Part shown: piece after piece, positions 1-5,709 of the stretch
Layout of the letters: each line of letters begins with the position of its first letter
Numbering within the stretch: position 1 is the first letter of the stretch
NCBI GenBank assembly: GCA_030690755.1
Contig: JAUYGA010000045.1
Span: forward strand, 1-9,949
DNA length: 9,949 bases
Source: Nanobdellota archaeon
GTDB taxonomy: Archaea; Nanobdellota; Nanobdellia; Woesearchaeales; JAUYGA01
Reading direction: 5' to 3'
Program-made: the position numbers and the translations under genes
The notes under the pieces: model-generated
What the model was told of the DNA's origin: nothing
What the model saw: the letters and a program-made list of their open reading frames with translations, nothing else
The model's database searches: none

Positions 1-73
1 CAGAAGCATTATAACGCCAGCCTTTGCACCAGACATGCTTAGATTCTTTACACTTCGGACATTTTTGAGCCAT
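1..73 (-). CDS. N-terminal fragment of a zinc-ribbon, probably transposase-like protein
   Basis: The minus strand from ATG at 73 encodes 24 residues before the window ends, beginning MAQKCPKCKESKHVWCKGWR. A CPxC knuckle right after the start and a following KGWRYN segment resemble the N-terminal zinc ribbon that opens IS1-type and other insertion-sequence transposases, where it helps bind the element ends. The catalytic part lies outside the window, so this is family resemblance only. The start is well fixed: GAGGTGT lies 5 bases before the ATG, and a TATA box lies upstream at 111-118. The ribosome binding site is one arm of a perfect hairpin, an arrangement known from insertion sequences that block translation of read-through RNA. 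It could instead be a free-standing zinc-ribbon protein. Confidence 0.45.
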   Translation of the reverse strand, partial: MAQKCPKCKESKHVWCKGWRYNAS

Positions 74-78
74 AATAA

Positions 79-96
79 ACACCTCTTACGAGGTGT
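79..96 (-). promoter_or_regulatory. Hairpin masking the ribosome binding site of the transposase-like gene
   Basis: ACACCTC (79-85) and GAGGTGT (90-96) form a perfect 7-bp inverted repeat with a 4-base loop. On the minus-strand RNA the downstream arm is the GAGGTG ribosome binding site for the ATG at 73. The upstream arm copies the anti-Shine-Dalgarno end of 16S rRNA. Transcription from the TATA box at 111-118 would start near 86-90, so the gene's own mRNA should lack most or all of the upstream arm. RNA reading in from outside would carry both arms. Confidence 0.6.
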
Positions 97-110
97 AATA
101 TAAGAACTTA

Positions 111-118
111 TTTATATA
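111..118 (-). promoter_or_regulatory. TATA box for the transposase-like gene
   Basis: The minus strand reads TATATAAA here. A typical archaeal spacing of about 26 bases from box centre to start site puts the transcript start near position 88, inside the loop of the hairpin at 79-96. Confidence 0.55.
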
Positions 119-208
119 GGTATCTAAGAATTAACAGTATCTTAAATTGTTTACTGGAATTGCTGAAATGCGCTATTTTTAGATTAAGATATTTATTGCC
201 GAATCCTT

Positions 209-368
209 AAACCAAAGCGGTGTCTGGCTCGTTCCTCGCCATGCCGCCGGCAAACACTTGCTGTTCTGTTATAATTGAACCCTCCTCTCATGGAACCTCC
301 GTCGGGTTCTGGAAAGTCAAGGCGAATTGTGTTTGCGTATTTGGCGGCACACGCCGCAGCTTTGGTTT
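209..368. repeat. Nested inverted-repeat element, possible structured RNA or MITE-like insertion
   Basis: About 160 non-coding bases, visibly richer in G+C than their surroundings, fold back on themselves in order. The stems are 209-218 with 359-368 (10 bp, AAACCAAAGC), 220-223 with 349-352, 243-248 with 343-348 (GCCGCC/GGCGGC), 250-257 with 329-336 (8 bp) and 277-282 with 304-309 (6 bp). The stems are nested without crossing, as in one long imperfect hairpin. No protein frame is evident. It ends just before the promoter of the methyltransferase gene and lies about 90 bases from the promoter of the transposase-like gene. It could be a structured RNA, a miniature mobile element or a remnant of an insertion-sequence end. 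I do not recognise a known RNA family. Confidence 0.5.
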
Positions 369-404
369 TTATGAGATAATTTAATACTTGTCTTTTCGCA
401 TATC

Positions 405-412
405 TTTAAATA
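405..412 (+). promoter_or_regulatory. TATA box for the methyltransferase-kinase gene
   Basis: TTTAAATA, centred about 36 bases before the ATG at 445, predicts a start near 435 and a leader of about 10 bases containing GTGA (437-440) as a weak ribosome binding site. Confidence 0.5.
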
Positions 413-444
413 AAACATGTGTCTTTGCGAGACTTTGTGAGATC

Positions 445-1839
445 ATGTCTGTATATGAACCGTGCGAAGATTCCGATTTGCTTGAAAAAGAAGTAAGAAA
501 GCTTGCTAAAGGCCTTGTTTTAGATGTAGGAACAGGCAGCGGTGTTCAAGCAATAGCTGCGGGAGAGAGCGAAAAAGTCGATTCTGTCATTGCTGTTGAT
601 ATCAATGAGGAAGCTCTCGAACTCGCAAGCAGGAATGCAAAACGAAAAAACATAAGCGAAGGCAAAATCAAATTCTTTATCTCTGATTTGTTCAGCTTGT
701 TTGATTATTACAATATTGATGCGTCAGGGAATCTCATAGACCTTAAAGACCGATCTGCTTGTTTGAATGCAGAGAATTCCGGTTTGAATAAGAAATTCAA
801 AGCAAAAGGTCCTGTGACAAAGAGTTCTATGAACATCCGTTCCACTGCGAAGAATATTGCAGATAAGGGAAAAAAAGGAATAAAAAAGATGCAGTTTGAT
901 ACTATCCTCTTCAACCCGCCATATCTTCCTCAGGAGAACAATAACAGAGATATTTCTATAGAGGGCGGGAAAAAAGGTTATGAGATAATACAGAAATTTC
1001 TAGAAAGGCTTGCAGAGTTTCTAAAGGATGAAGGCATATGCTTGCTTGTTTTCTCATCGCATACTAAGAGAGATGTTGTTGACAACATAATAACGCAGCA
1101 ATTATTTGAGTTTGAGCAGATAGCGATTGAAAAGATGTTTTTTGAGGAACTCTATGTTTACAAGATCAAGAAAACAGACGAGCTAAAACAGATAATTGAT
1201 GCAGGATTCACCAATATAAAATATTTTGCTCATGGAAAACGAGGGATAATTCATACTGCATTGTATAAAGCAAAAGCCAAACAAGGCAGCTCACCGAGTG
1301 TTGAAAAAAAAGTCGCAATCAAAACCAAGAAGAAGGAATCAGAAGCGATTGGCAGGATAGAGAATGAAGCTGCATGGCTGAAAAAACTCAATAAGAAAGG
1401 TATTGGTCCGAACTTGATAATGTCAAACAACACTTTTTTGGCTTATGAGTTTGTTGAGGGAAAATTCTTTCCTGATTATATTGCCACTGCAACAAAGAAA
1501 GATGTCACTCAGCTGATTCATGACCTTCTTAAGCAGTGCAATGAGATGGACATGATGTTTGTTGACAAGGAAGAGATGCATCACCCATTAAAACACATAA
1601 TTGTCTCGCATGAAGATGGTAAACCAAAAGCAGTGATGCTTGATTTTGAGCGGATGAGTAATACAGAAAAGCCGAAAAACGTTACGCAGTTTTGCGTTTA
1701 TTTAGTTGGAGATTTTGTGCTTTCTGTCCTTAAGTCAAAAGGCATTGAGGTTGACCGAGAACAGGTTTTGGAAGCGGCCAAAGAGTACAAGCATAACATG
1801 GACAAGGAACACTTTGAGAAGATATTGAAGCTTTTTTGA
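445..1839 (+). CDS. Mtq2/HemK-type protein methyltransferase fused to a RIO-like (COG2112-type) kinase domain
   Basis: This 464-residue protein has two parts. Residues 1-280 are a class I SAM-dependent methyltransferase: the archaeal/eukaryotic Mtq2 opening VYEPCEDS (3-10), SAM motif VLDVGTGSG (25-33), acidic VDIN, and the glutamine-binding NPPYLP (157-162). Relatives methylate the Gln of the GGQ motif in release factor 1. Residues about 287-464 resemble archaeal predicted Ser/Thr kinases of the RIO/Bud32 kind, with a Lys-rich strand near 289-297, ENE (306-308), HHPLKHI in place of a standard catalytic loop, and a DFE metal motif (400-402) followed by EKPKNVTQF. A 60-residue low-similarity insertion (about 86-148) sits between the SDLF strand and NPPY. 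I chose ATG 445 because the Mtq2 motif begins there and the promoter lies between it and an upstream in-frame TTG (388). The methyltransferase assignment is strong; the kinase substrate is unknown. Confidence 0.82.
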   Translation: MSVYEPCEDSDLLEKEVRKLAKGLVLDVGTGSGVQAIAAGESEKVDSVIAVDINEEALELASRNAKRKNISEGKIKFFISDLFSLFDYYNIDASGNLIDLKDRSACLNAENSGLNKKFKAKGPVTKSSMNIRSTAKNIADKGKKGIKKMQFDTILFNPPYLPQENNNRDISIEGGKKGYEIIQKFLERLAEFLKDEGICLLVFSSHTKRDVVDNIITQQLFEFEQIAIEKMFFEELYVYKIKKTDELKQIIDAGFTNIKYFAHGKRGIIHTALYKAKAKQGSSPSVEKKVAIKTKKKESEAIGRIENEAAWLKKLNKKGIGPNLIMSNNTFLAYEFVEGKFFPDYIATATKKDVTQLIHDLLKQCNEMDMMFVDKEEMHHPLKHIIVSHEDGKPKAVMLDFERMSNTEKPKNVTQFCVYLVGDFVLSVLKSKGIEVDREQVLEAAKEYKHNMDKEHFEKILKLF

Positions 1840-1879
1840 TGGTTCTTTATATGTGGATTTCGTAAAATAACTGCGAAAA

Positions 1880-1888
1880 GTATATTAA
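1880..1888 (+). promoter_or_regulatory. TATA box for the HAD gene
   Basis: GTATATTAA is centred 29 bases before the ATG at 1913, so the predicted transcript starts only a few bases before the start codon (leaderless type). Confidence 0.55.
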
Positions 1889-1912
1889 TGAGGGGCCACA
1901 ATTCAGCGTTTT

Positions 1913-2527
1913 ATGGGCACTGGTTGTGAAGAGTTTCATGAAAGGATGAAGCAGGAAGGCATATCGCTTATAGATAGGATTAAATCAGATACTGAACTTG
2001 TTATCCTGGATGCAATGGGAACCTATGTGCCTACGGCTGCAGAAAGAACAGGTTTTAAAGATTTCTTAAGATACTGCAAGAAGAACAATATAAGGGTTGT
2101 TGTCGCATCGGATAGTTCAGGAGAACATCTGAAGGGACTGCCTGAAACAAGACTGCTTAGGCATTATGTCTCATCAGTCTACACCAGAAACAGCGGACGA
2201 TTCATCGATTTGCCGGAAAAGCCAGAAGACCGCTTTGCAGCAGGATTAACAATCAAAGATTTGAACTATTTATTGAATCAGTTTAAAAATAAATACAACT
2301 TGAAAATTGACCCAAAAAAAGTTGTTGTAATAGGTGATTCTGGTACAGATGGATTGGCTGCGAAGTTAGCAAATGCTGAGTTCATACATGTTTCTACTTT
2401 TGACCCTTTTGATTTCAAATCAATACTCCCGGAAAATCAAGGCGATAAAAATTCAAAAGGCGGCCAGTATTCTGCTGCTCCGCAAAGCTTAGAATATAAT
2501 CTGGCTCCAAGTCAGCGAGATAATTGA
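1913..2527 (+). CDS. HAD-superfamily hydrolase-like protein with an altered catalytic motif
   Basis: A 204-residue Rossmann-type HAD protein. Motif I is DAMGT (33-37) after the strand VIL, motif II is the Ser in VVVASDS (S66), and motif IV is VVVIGDSGTDG, with D142 and D146 as Mg-binding acids. HAD phosphatases normally have DxDxT: the first Asp is the nucleophile and the second the general acid. Here the nucleophile is kept but Met35 replaces the second Asp. This suggests a non-phosphatase role, a different reaction, or a weakened enzyme; the substrate cannot be named. The last 30 residues, from about PENQGDKNSKGG, are polar, lie beyond the HAD core and overlap a DNA hairpin at 2463-2505. 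The start fits a leaderless transcript, and it is not obviously co-transcribed with its neighbours. Confidence 0.75.
   Translation: MGTGCEEFHERMKQEGISLIDRIKSDTELVILDAMGTYVPTAAERTGFKDFLRYCKKNNIRVVVASDSSGEHLKGLPETRLLRHYVSSVYTRNSGRFIDLPEKPEDRFAAGLTIKDLNYLLNQFKNKYNLKIDPKKVVVIGDSGTDGLAAKLANAEFIHVSTFDPFDFKSILPENQGDKNSKGGQYSAAPQSLEYNLAPSQRDN
2463..2505 (+). repeat. Imperfect hairpin in the 3' end of the HAD gene
   Basis: GCCAG (2463-2467) pairs with CTGGC (2501-2505), and the adjoining TATTCT (2468-2473) pairs with AGAATA (2491-2496), leaving TAAT as a bulge. That gives 11 pairs within 43 bases. It encodes the unusual C-terminal tail, so it may be a small palindromic insertion that extended the protein, or a chance structure. 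Confidence 0.35.
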
Positions 2528-2630
2528 TTGCATATTAACAAATAAGTTTATAACTATATCTCCTTTTTCTAGGACTTCTCGATTTGTATTCTGACTTGCT
2601 CTATTTATTAAGGGGAAGAATAAGAACTGC

Positions 2631-2638
2631 ATATAAAA
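2631..2638 (+). promoter_or_regulatory. TATA box for the sigma-factor locus
   Basis: ATATAAAA is centred about 27 bases before the ATG at 2662, giving a leaderless transcript. The stretch 2528-2661 holds nothing else evident. No comparable promoter is seen before the second open frame at 3214. Confidence 0.55.
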
Positions 2639-2661
2639 AATAAGAATCAGTAAAACAAAAA

Positions 2662-2985
2662 ATGCCTAATAAAACAAAAAAACTAGAGAAATCTGCAGCA
2701 TATGAAGCATCTGTAACAGCTGAACCAGCAACAGAGGATAAAACTGAGATAATTAAAACAACTGAGATAACTAAAACAAGTGAGACTGCTGAACAAAAAT
2801 CATTGCTTTCTTTAGAAGCTGCTGTTCAATCTGGCGCAATGCCTAATCTGTTCTATGATGCAGGAGGCACAGCAGTTGTAGCAACTAACACTGACAACAT
2901 TGACCAGGAAACTCTAAAAGAATACTTCTCAGGAATTTTAGGTGAATTACAGGTGAGAGAAAGATTAAGCGATGTTTTAGTTTAA
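2662..2985 (+). CDS. N-terminal part of an interrupted sigma-factor gene
   Basis: A 107-residue frame ending in TAA at 2983. It begins with a Lys/Thr/Glu-rich disordered stretch (about 1-50, with repeated EI-KT/TE-units), then a more ordered part from about residue 75 (DQETLKEYFSGILGEL). It is in the same frame as the sigma protein beginning at 3214. The 76 codons between are all sense codons and encode plausible protein with sigma region 1.1 character. I therefore read it as the N-terminal extension of one gene cut by a stop, not an independent gene. Disordered acidic or Lys-rich leaders before region 1.1 are common in primary sigma factors. The start has a leaderless-type promoter. A stand-alone small protein remains possible. 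Confidence 0.6.
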   Translation: MPNKTKKLEKSAAYEASVTAEPATEDKTEIIKTTEITKTSETAEQKSLLSLEAAVQSGAMPNLFYDAGGTAVVATNTDNIDQETLKEYFSGILGELQVRERLSDVLV

Positions 2986-3213
2986 TTAGTTGAAAATGCA
3001 GGCGGTAAACTCAAGTTTGAGGATTTAAGATCGACCTTAAGAAAGGCAAAAATTTGCGGCAAAAAGGCAAAACAGGTTGTTGAAGCAATAGAAAACAGCA
3101 ATATTGATTTAGAATACAAAGTCGTCGTTGATAAACCATCGCCTAAAACTAAATCACAACTGAACAAAACAAGAAAAACAACAGGACCTAAACGTTACGA
3201 TTGCATAGATGAT
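2983..3213 (+). other. In-frame TAA followed by an open region encoding sigma region 1.1-like sequence
   Basis: The TAA (2983-2985) is followed by 76 sense codons in frame with the downstream sigma frame. This stretch contains no ATG, GTG or TTG, so it can only be translated by reading through the stop. It starts LVENAGGKLKFEDLRSTL and continues through KQVVEAIENSNIDLEYKV. This matches the helical pattern of bacterial sigma region 1.1 (an L-x-G-x-L-T-Y-E-E type start, then an I-E-x-I-I helix). TTAGTT occurs on both sides of the stop (2977-2982 and 2986-2991), so a 9-base insertion could have created the TAA while keeping frame. Confidence 0.65.
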
Positions 3214-4611
3214 ATGGATTCTTACAAGGTTTATCTTTCAGATGCCCAGCATGATCTTTTAAGTGAAGATGATGAGATAGATCTTTCAAAAAAGATTATG
3301 GCTAATGGGCCGGGAAAAGAAGAGGCATTAAAAACACTTGTTGAATACAATTTAAGGTTGGTCATAAACATTGCAAAAAAATACGATTCGCATGATCAGT
3401 CAGGAGATTCTAACAAATTACTTGATTTGATACAGGAAGGTAATATAGGTCTGATAACTGCGGCTGAAAAATTTGATTACACTAAGGGAACAAGATTTTC
3501 AACATATGCGACTTGGTGGGTAAGACAAGCAATACAAAGATTCACTCAGGAAGACGAATCAATAAAAAAACCAATGCACATAAAAGAGGCTGAAGCAAGA
3601 ATAGGCAGAGCGACTGTTGAGCTTGAAAAAGAGCTTATGAGAGAACCAACATTAGATGAGTTACATCATAGAACAAGATTGCCAAAATATAAAATTGTTG
3701 AGGTGCAGAATATTAAAACTGTTGTTTCTCTTGATATTCCTGTTTCAGAGGGAGATGATACATCTTCTTTGAAGGATTTTGTGAAAATTGATTATTTGAA
3801 TGAGCACAGGACAATCAAGAATCCTCTTGAAGATATATGCGCCCGTGATCAAATTGATGAAGTCATAAAAATTGTGGAATCAATGGAAAATGAAAGGGAG
3901 AGAAAGGTGCTAGCAATGCGTTTTGGTCTTTATGATAGAGAACCAATGACTCTCGAAGTAGTAGGGAAATTTTTTAATATTTCCAGAGAAAGGGTGAGGC
4001 AGATAGAAGCTAAAGCGGTAGGAAAGTTAAGAATTAAAACAGATAATTACTTTTCAGATAAGCGGAATAAGTATCAGACTGCAAAACCAACAGAGTATGT
4101 CAGAAAAGACTATAAATTTCCTACAGAGCTTATGGGGATAGATAATCCTGAAATGAAGGAACTTCTGAAGATTCTTGATCCAAATGAACGAAAAGTGATT
4201 GTTGGCTATTATGGTCTGCTTGGTAAGAAAGTGGGATCTTATAAAAGTTTAAGCCAGCAGTATAAGCTCGAGGAAGCCATTGTTAAAAATCTTAAGTCGA
4301 CAGGGATGGCAAAAATAAGAAAAGAATTGGGAATTGAGGGCAAGACTGAAAAGGAATATGATATGAAAAAGGCGAATTCTAGAGCAAATATGAGAGGTCC
4401 TCTGACTAAATATTACAAATTGGTTGTCGGACGCCCAGAGATACTTGAAACTCTCACAGACCAGAACAGGGATTTTGCAGAGCACTATCTGGGGATTAAC
4501 GGAAACCCGAAATTGACTCTTGAGCAAATGGCAAGAAAACTCAACCTCTCAACAAGACAGATTCTTCCGATAAAGAACGGTCTGATGGATGAATTGAAGA
4601 AATATTTGTGA
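3214..4611 (+). CDS. Primary-type sigma-70 factor with three tandem region-4-like domains
   Basis: From its first ATG this frame encodes 465 residues. Visible parts: region 1.2 (2-45, DSYKVYLSDAQ and EEDEID-type helix), region 2 (46-110, NLRLVINIAKKY, LIQEGNIGL, RFSTYATWWVRQAI), region 3 with H122 and E125 at the extended minus-10 reading positions, an acidic 3.2 finger (DIPVSEGDDTSSLKDF), and region 4 (223-274) with helix-turn-helix ISRERVRQIEAKAVGKLR, where R258, E259, R262 and Q263 match minus-35 contacts of E. coli sigma-70. After this, where bacterial factors end, come two more region-4-like units (about 315-372 and 405-465). Bacterial sigma factors recruit RNA polymerase to promoters; complete ones have been reported in some uncultured archaea. 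No promoter or ribosome binding site precedes ATG 3214, and the open frame extends upstream, so translation may depend on the 2662 frame. Confidence 0.88.
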   Translation: MDSYKVYLSDAQHDLLSEDDEIDLSKKIMANGPGKEEALKTLVEYNLRLVINIAKKYDSHDQSGDSNKLLDLIQEGNIGLITAAEKFDYTKGTRFSTYATWWVRQAIQRFTQEDESIKKPMHIKEAEARIGRATVELEKELMREPTLDELHHRTRLPKYKIVEVQNIKTVVSLDIPVSEGDDTSSLKDFVKIDYLNEHRTIKNPLEDICARDQIDEVIKIVESMENERERKVLAMRFGLYDREPMTLEVVGKFFNISRERVRQIEAKAVGKLRIKTDNYFSDKRNKYQTAKPTEYVRKDYKFPTELMGIDNPEMKELLKILDPNERKVIVGYYGLLGKKVGSYKSLSQQYKLEEAIVKNLKSTGMAKIRKELGIEGKTEKEYDMKKANSRANMRGPLTKYYKLVVGRPEILETLTDQNRDFAEHYLGINGNPKLTLEQMARKLNLSTRQILPIKNGLMDELKKYL

Positions 4612-4613
4612 TG

Positions 4614-4639
4614 TTTTTAGAATTGAGCGTTAGAATTCT
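4614..4639 (+). terminator. Possible weak terminator after the sigma gene
   Basis: A T5 run (4614-4618) directly after the stop is followed by a hairpin AGAATT (4619-4624) with AATTCT (4634-4639). Archaeal terminators are mainly T-runs, and this one is short. The rest of 4640-4798 shows no gene. Confidence 0.25.
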
Positions 4640-4799
4640 TATAAAATTGCAGGTAAAACAGCGCGGGTTAGGTGTGATGTTGTTCGTTCATAAAATATGG
4701 AAAAACACCAGCTATATATTCGTATTTTAGATATATTACAGCATTAAGCATAATAAAACCACGCTTAATAGTTGTTAGTTTCAATTGAGGATGAGTCCT

Positions 4800-4806
4800 A
4801 AAAAAA
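4800..4806 (-). terminator. T-run terminator for the orphan gene at 4825-5331
   Basis: Seven T in a row on the minus strand, about 18 bases past the stop codon, which is typical of archaeal T-rich terminators. Confidence 0.4.
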
Positions 4807-4824
4807 GTAGCTTTGGCTTTTATA

Positions 4825-5331
4825 TTAATCTTCAAGTAACTTAGCTTGTTTTGCTAAAGTCAAAAGAGCTTGATCTGGTTTTTTTTGTAAATATTCACAA
4901 TCTGATTTATACACTTCTACAAGAATGGGCATCATACCTCTAGCAGTTGCAAGCCTATTAAAAAACGCTTCGTATTTTTCTCTTTGTTCTGGTGGAAGAA
5001 GTTCTGGATCAATATCATATTTTCTAATTGCCTTCAATCTTCTTCTTGGATCTGATTCAGTAAATTCTGGCGCCAATTCATATCCCCTTTTAAGATATTC
5101 TTTATAATCAAAAGCAATAACTCTTGAATCATTATCAAAAGCATCTGGAGAATGTATGTTTAATCCATGCCAGGGTGTTCCTTTTGTAACTCCAAACATT
5201 TTAAAAACATATCTGCAAGTTTCATAATATTTAGTTATCATCACACATAATAATTTCTCGGGATCCGCTTTTAATGTATCTAATTCTTCTGTTGATAGTT
5301 TATCTTCTAAAGGTATTAAATCACCAGTCAT
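4825..5331 (-). CDS. Orphan helical protein, function unknown
   Basis: A 168-residue soluble protein that I do not recognise. It has no signal peptide or membrane segment. It is rich in charged, mostly helical sequence: an N-terminal acidic helix region (STEELDTLKADPEKLL), a central stretch with aromatic and Cys residues (KYYETCRYVFKMFGV, then GTPWHGLNIHSPDAFDND), and a C-terminal helix set (LLPPEQREKYEAFFNRLATARGM). No catalytic motif is obvious. A TATA box at 5356-5363 on the minus strand is about 28 bases before the ATG, supporting a leaderless start at 5331 and a real gene. It stands alone between the sigma gene (convergent) and a long non-coding stretch. It could be an accessory gene limited to close relatives. 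Confidence 0.65.
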   Translation of the reverse strand: MTGDLIPLEDKLSTEELDTLKADPEKLLCVMITKYYETCRYVFKMFGVTKGTPWHGLNIHSPDAFDNDSRVIAFDYKEYLKRGYELAPEFTESDPRRRLKAIRKYDIDPELLPPEQREKYEAFFNRLATARGMMPILVEVYKSDCEYLQKKPDQALLTLAKQAKLLED

Positions 5332-5355
5332 AAATGATAGAGGGCATACTCTTAC

Positions 5356-5363
5356 TATTTAAT
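5356..5363 (-). promoter_or_regulatory. TATA box for the orphan gene at 4825-5331
   Basis: The minus strand reads ATTAAATA, centred about 28 bases before the ATG at 5331 (leaderless type). Confidence 0.5.
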
Positions 5364-5427
5364 GATTTTGGTTCTAAATTAGCCAAAGCCCTTTTATTCT
5401 ATATATTAATGTGTCGCATTCGCTCAT

Positions 5428-5539
5428 CAGATGGGCCGACTCATTCTCAACTATTACGGACACAATTCGACCTCACATTGTAGGGTTGGAGGAACTAACA
5501 GGAGTTCTGAGGTTCGAAACGACCGCTTCGCTATTTTTT
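5428..5539 (+). ncRNA. Candidate small RNA with its own promoter and T-run
   Basis: The stretch 5332-5709 has no convincing gene. A TATA-like CTATATATTAATG (about 5400-5411) predicts a start near 5428. Downstream come three small hairpins: CGACC with GGTTG (near 5468-5488), GAACT with AGTTC (near 5492-5507), and GGTT with GACC around TTCGAAAC (near 5511-5524). They are followed by a T6 run (5534-5539). A TTCGAAAC segment looks like a tRNA T-loop, but its stems do not pair, so this is not a tRNA I can support. The family is unrecognised, and the overlapping 66-codon frame lacks coding character. Confidence 0.3.
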
Positions 5540-5592
5540 CAAAAAAATTTGTTTCTCTCCCAAATTGCTCGGTTCAGCTCTGAAAAATGGTG

Positions 5593-5632
5593 TTATGCCT
5601 TAATTTTCTAGAAGTCTTGCAACTTCGCATAA
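5593..5632. repeat. Asymmetric hairpin in non-coding DNA
   Basis: TTATGC (5593-5598) pairs with GCATAA (5627-5632), and GAAGT (5611-5615) pairs with ACTTC (5622-5626). The 3' arms are contiguous, while the 5' arms are separated by a 12-base bulge. The role is unknown. It does not carry integron attC core boxes. Confidence 0.3.
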
Positions 5633-5680
5633 TTCCGATGTTATGTTTAATCGTTAATTTTTTTTAACAAAGCGAAACCA

Positions 5681-5688
5681 ATTTAAAC
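5681..5688 (+). promoter_or_regulatory. TATA box for the zinc-ribbon gene
   Basis: ATTTAAAC, with a purine-rich GAAACCA before it like a BRE, is centred about 25 bases before the ATG at 5710. The same eight bases form the box of the radical SAM gene. Confidence 0.6.
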
Positions 5689-5709
5689 TGAGCTCTGACA
5701 TGTTCTTTG

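Noticed and set aside
138..191. 8-bp inverted repeat TATCTTAA / TTAAGATA upstream of the transposase-like gene
   Set aside because: It is AT-rich, short and at chance level.
305..325. GGAAAGTC resembling a conserved block of RNase P RNA
   Set aside because: The surrounding conserved blocks and overall length are absent; the match is too short.
388..444. Upstream TTG start for the methyltransferase
   Set aside because: The TATA box at 405-412 lies inside this extension, and the Mtq2 motif begins right at ATG 445.
1837..4611. Reassignment of TGA to an amino acid
   Set aside because: The methyltransferase, HAD and sigma genes all end naturally at TGA, each followed by promoter sequence or further stops.
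4811..5390. 9-bp inverted repeats (GCTTTGGCT and AGCCAAAGC) flanking the orphan gene, as if a mobile cassette
   Set aside because: A 9-bp match over about 600 bases is expected by chance at roughly this rate, and there are no target duplications or transposase.
5505..5535. tRNA-like T-loop (GGTTCGAAAC)
   Set aside because: The flanking T-stem and acceptor halves do not pair, and no matching 5' acceptor is found about 70 bases upstream.
5411..5611. A 66-codon open frame on the plus strand in the long intergenic stretch
   Set aside because: Its composition does not look like the neighbouring proteins, no suitable promoter spacing or ribosome binding site supports its start, and it overlaps hairpins and a T-run.
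5593..5645. Integron attC-like site
   Set aside because: The inverted arms do not carry the GTTRRRY/RYYYAAC core boxes, and no integrase gene is present.
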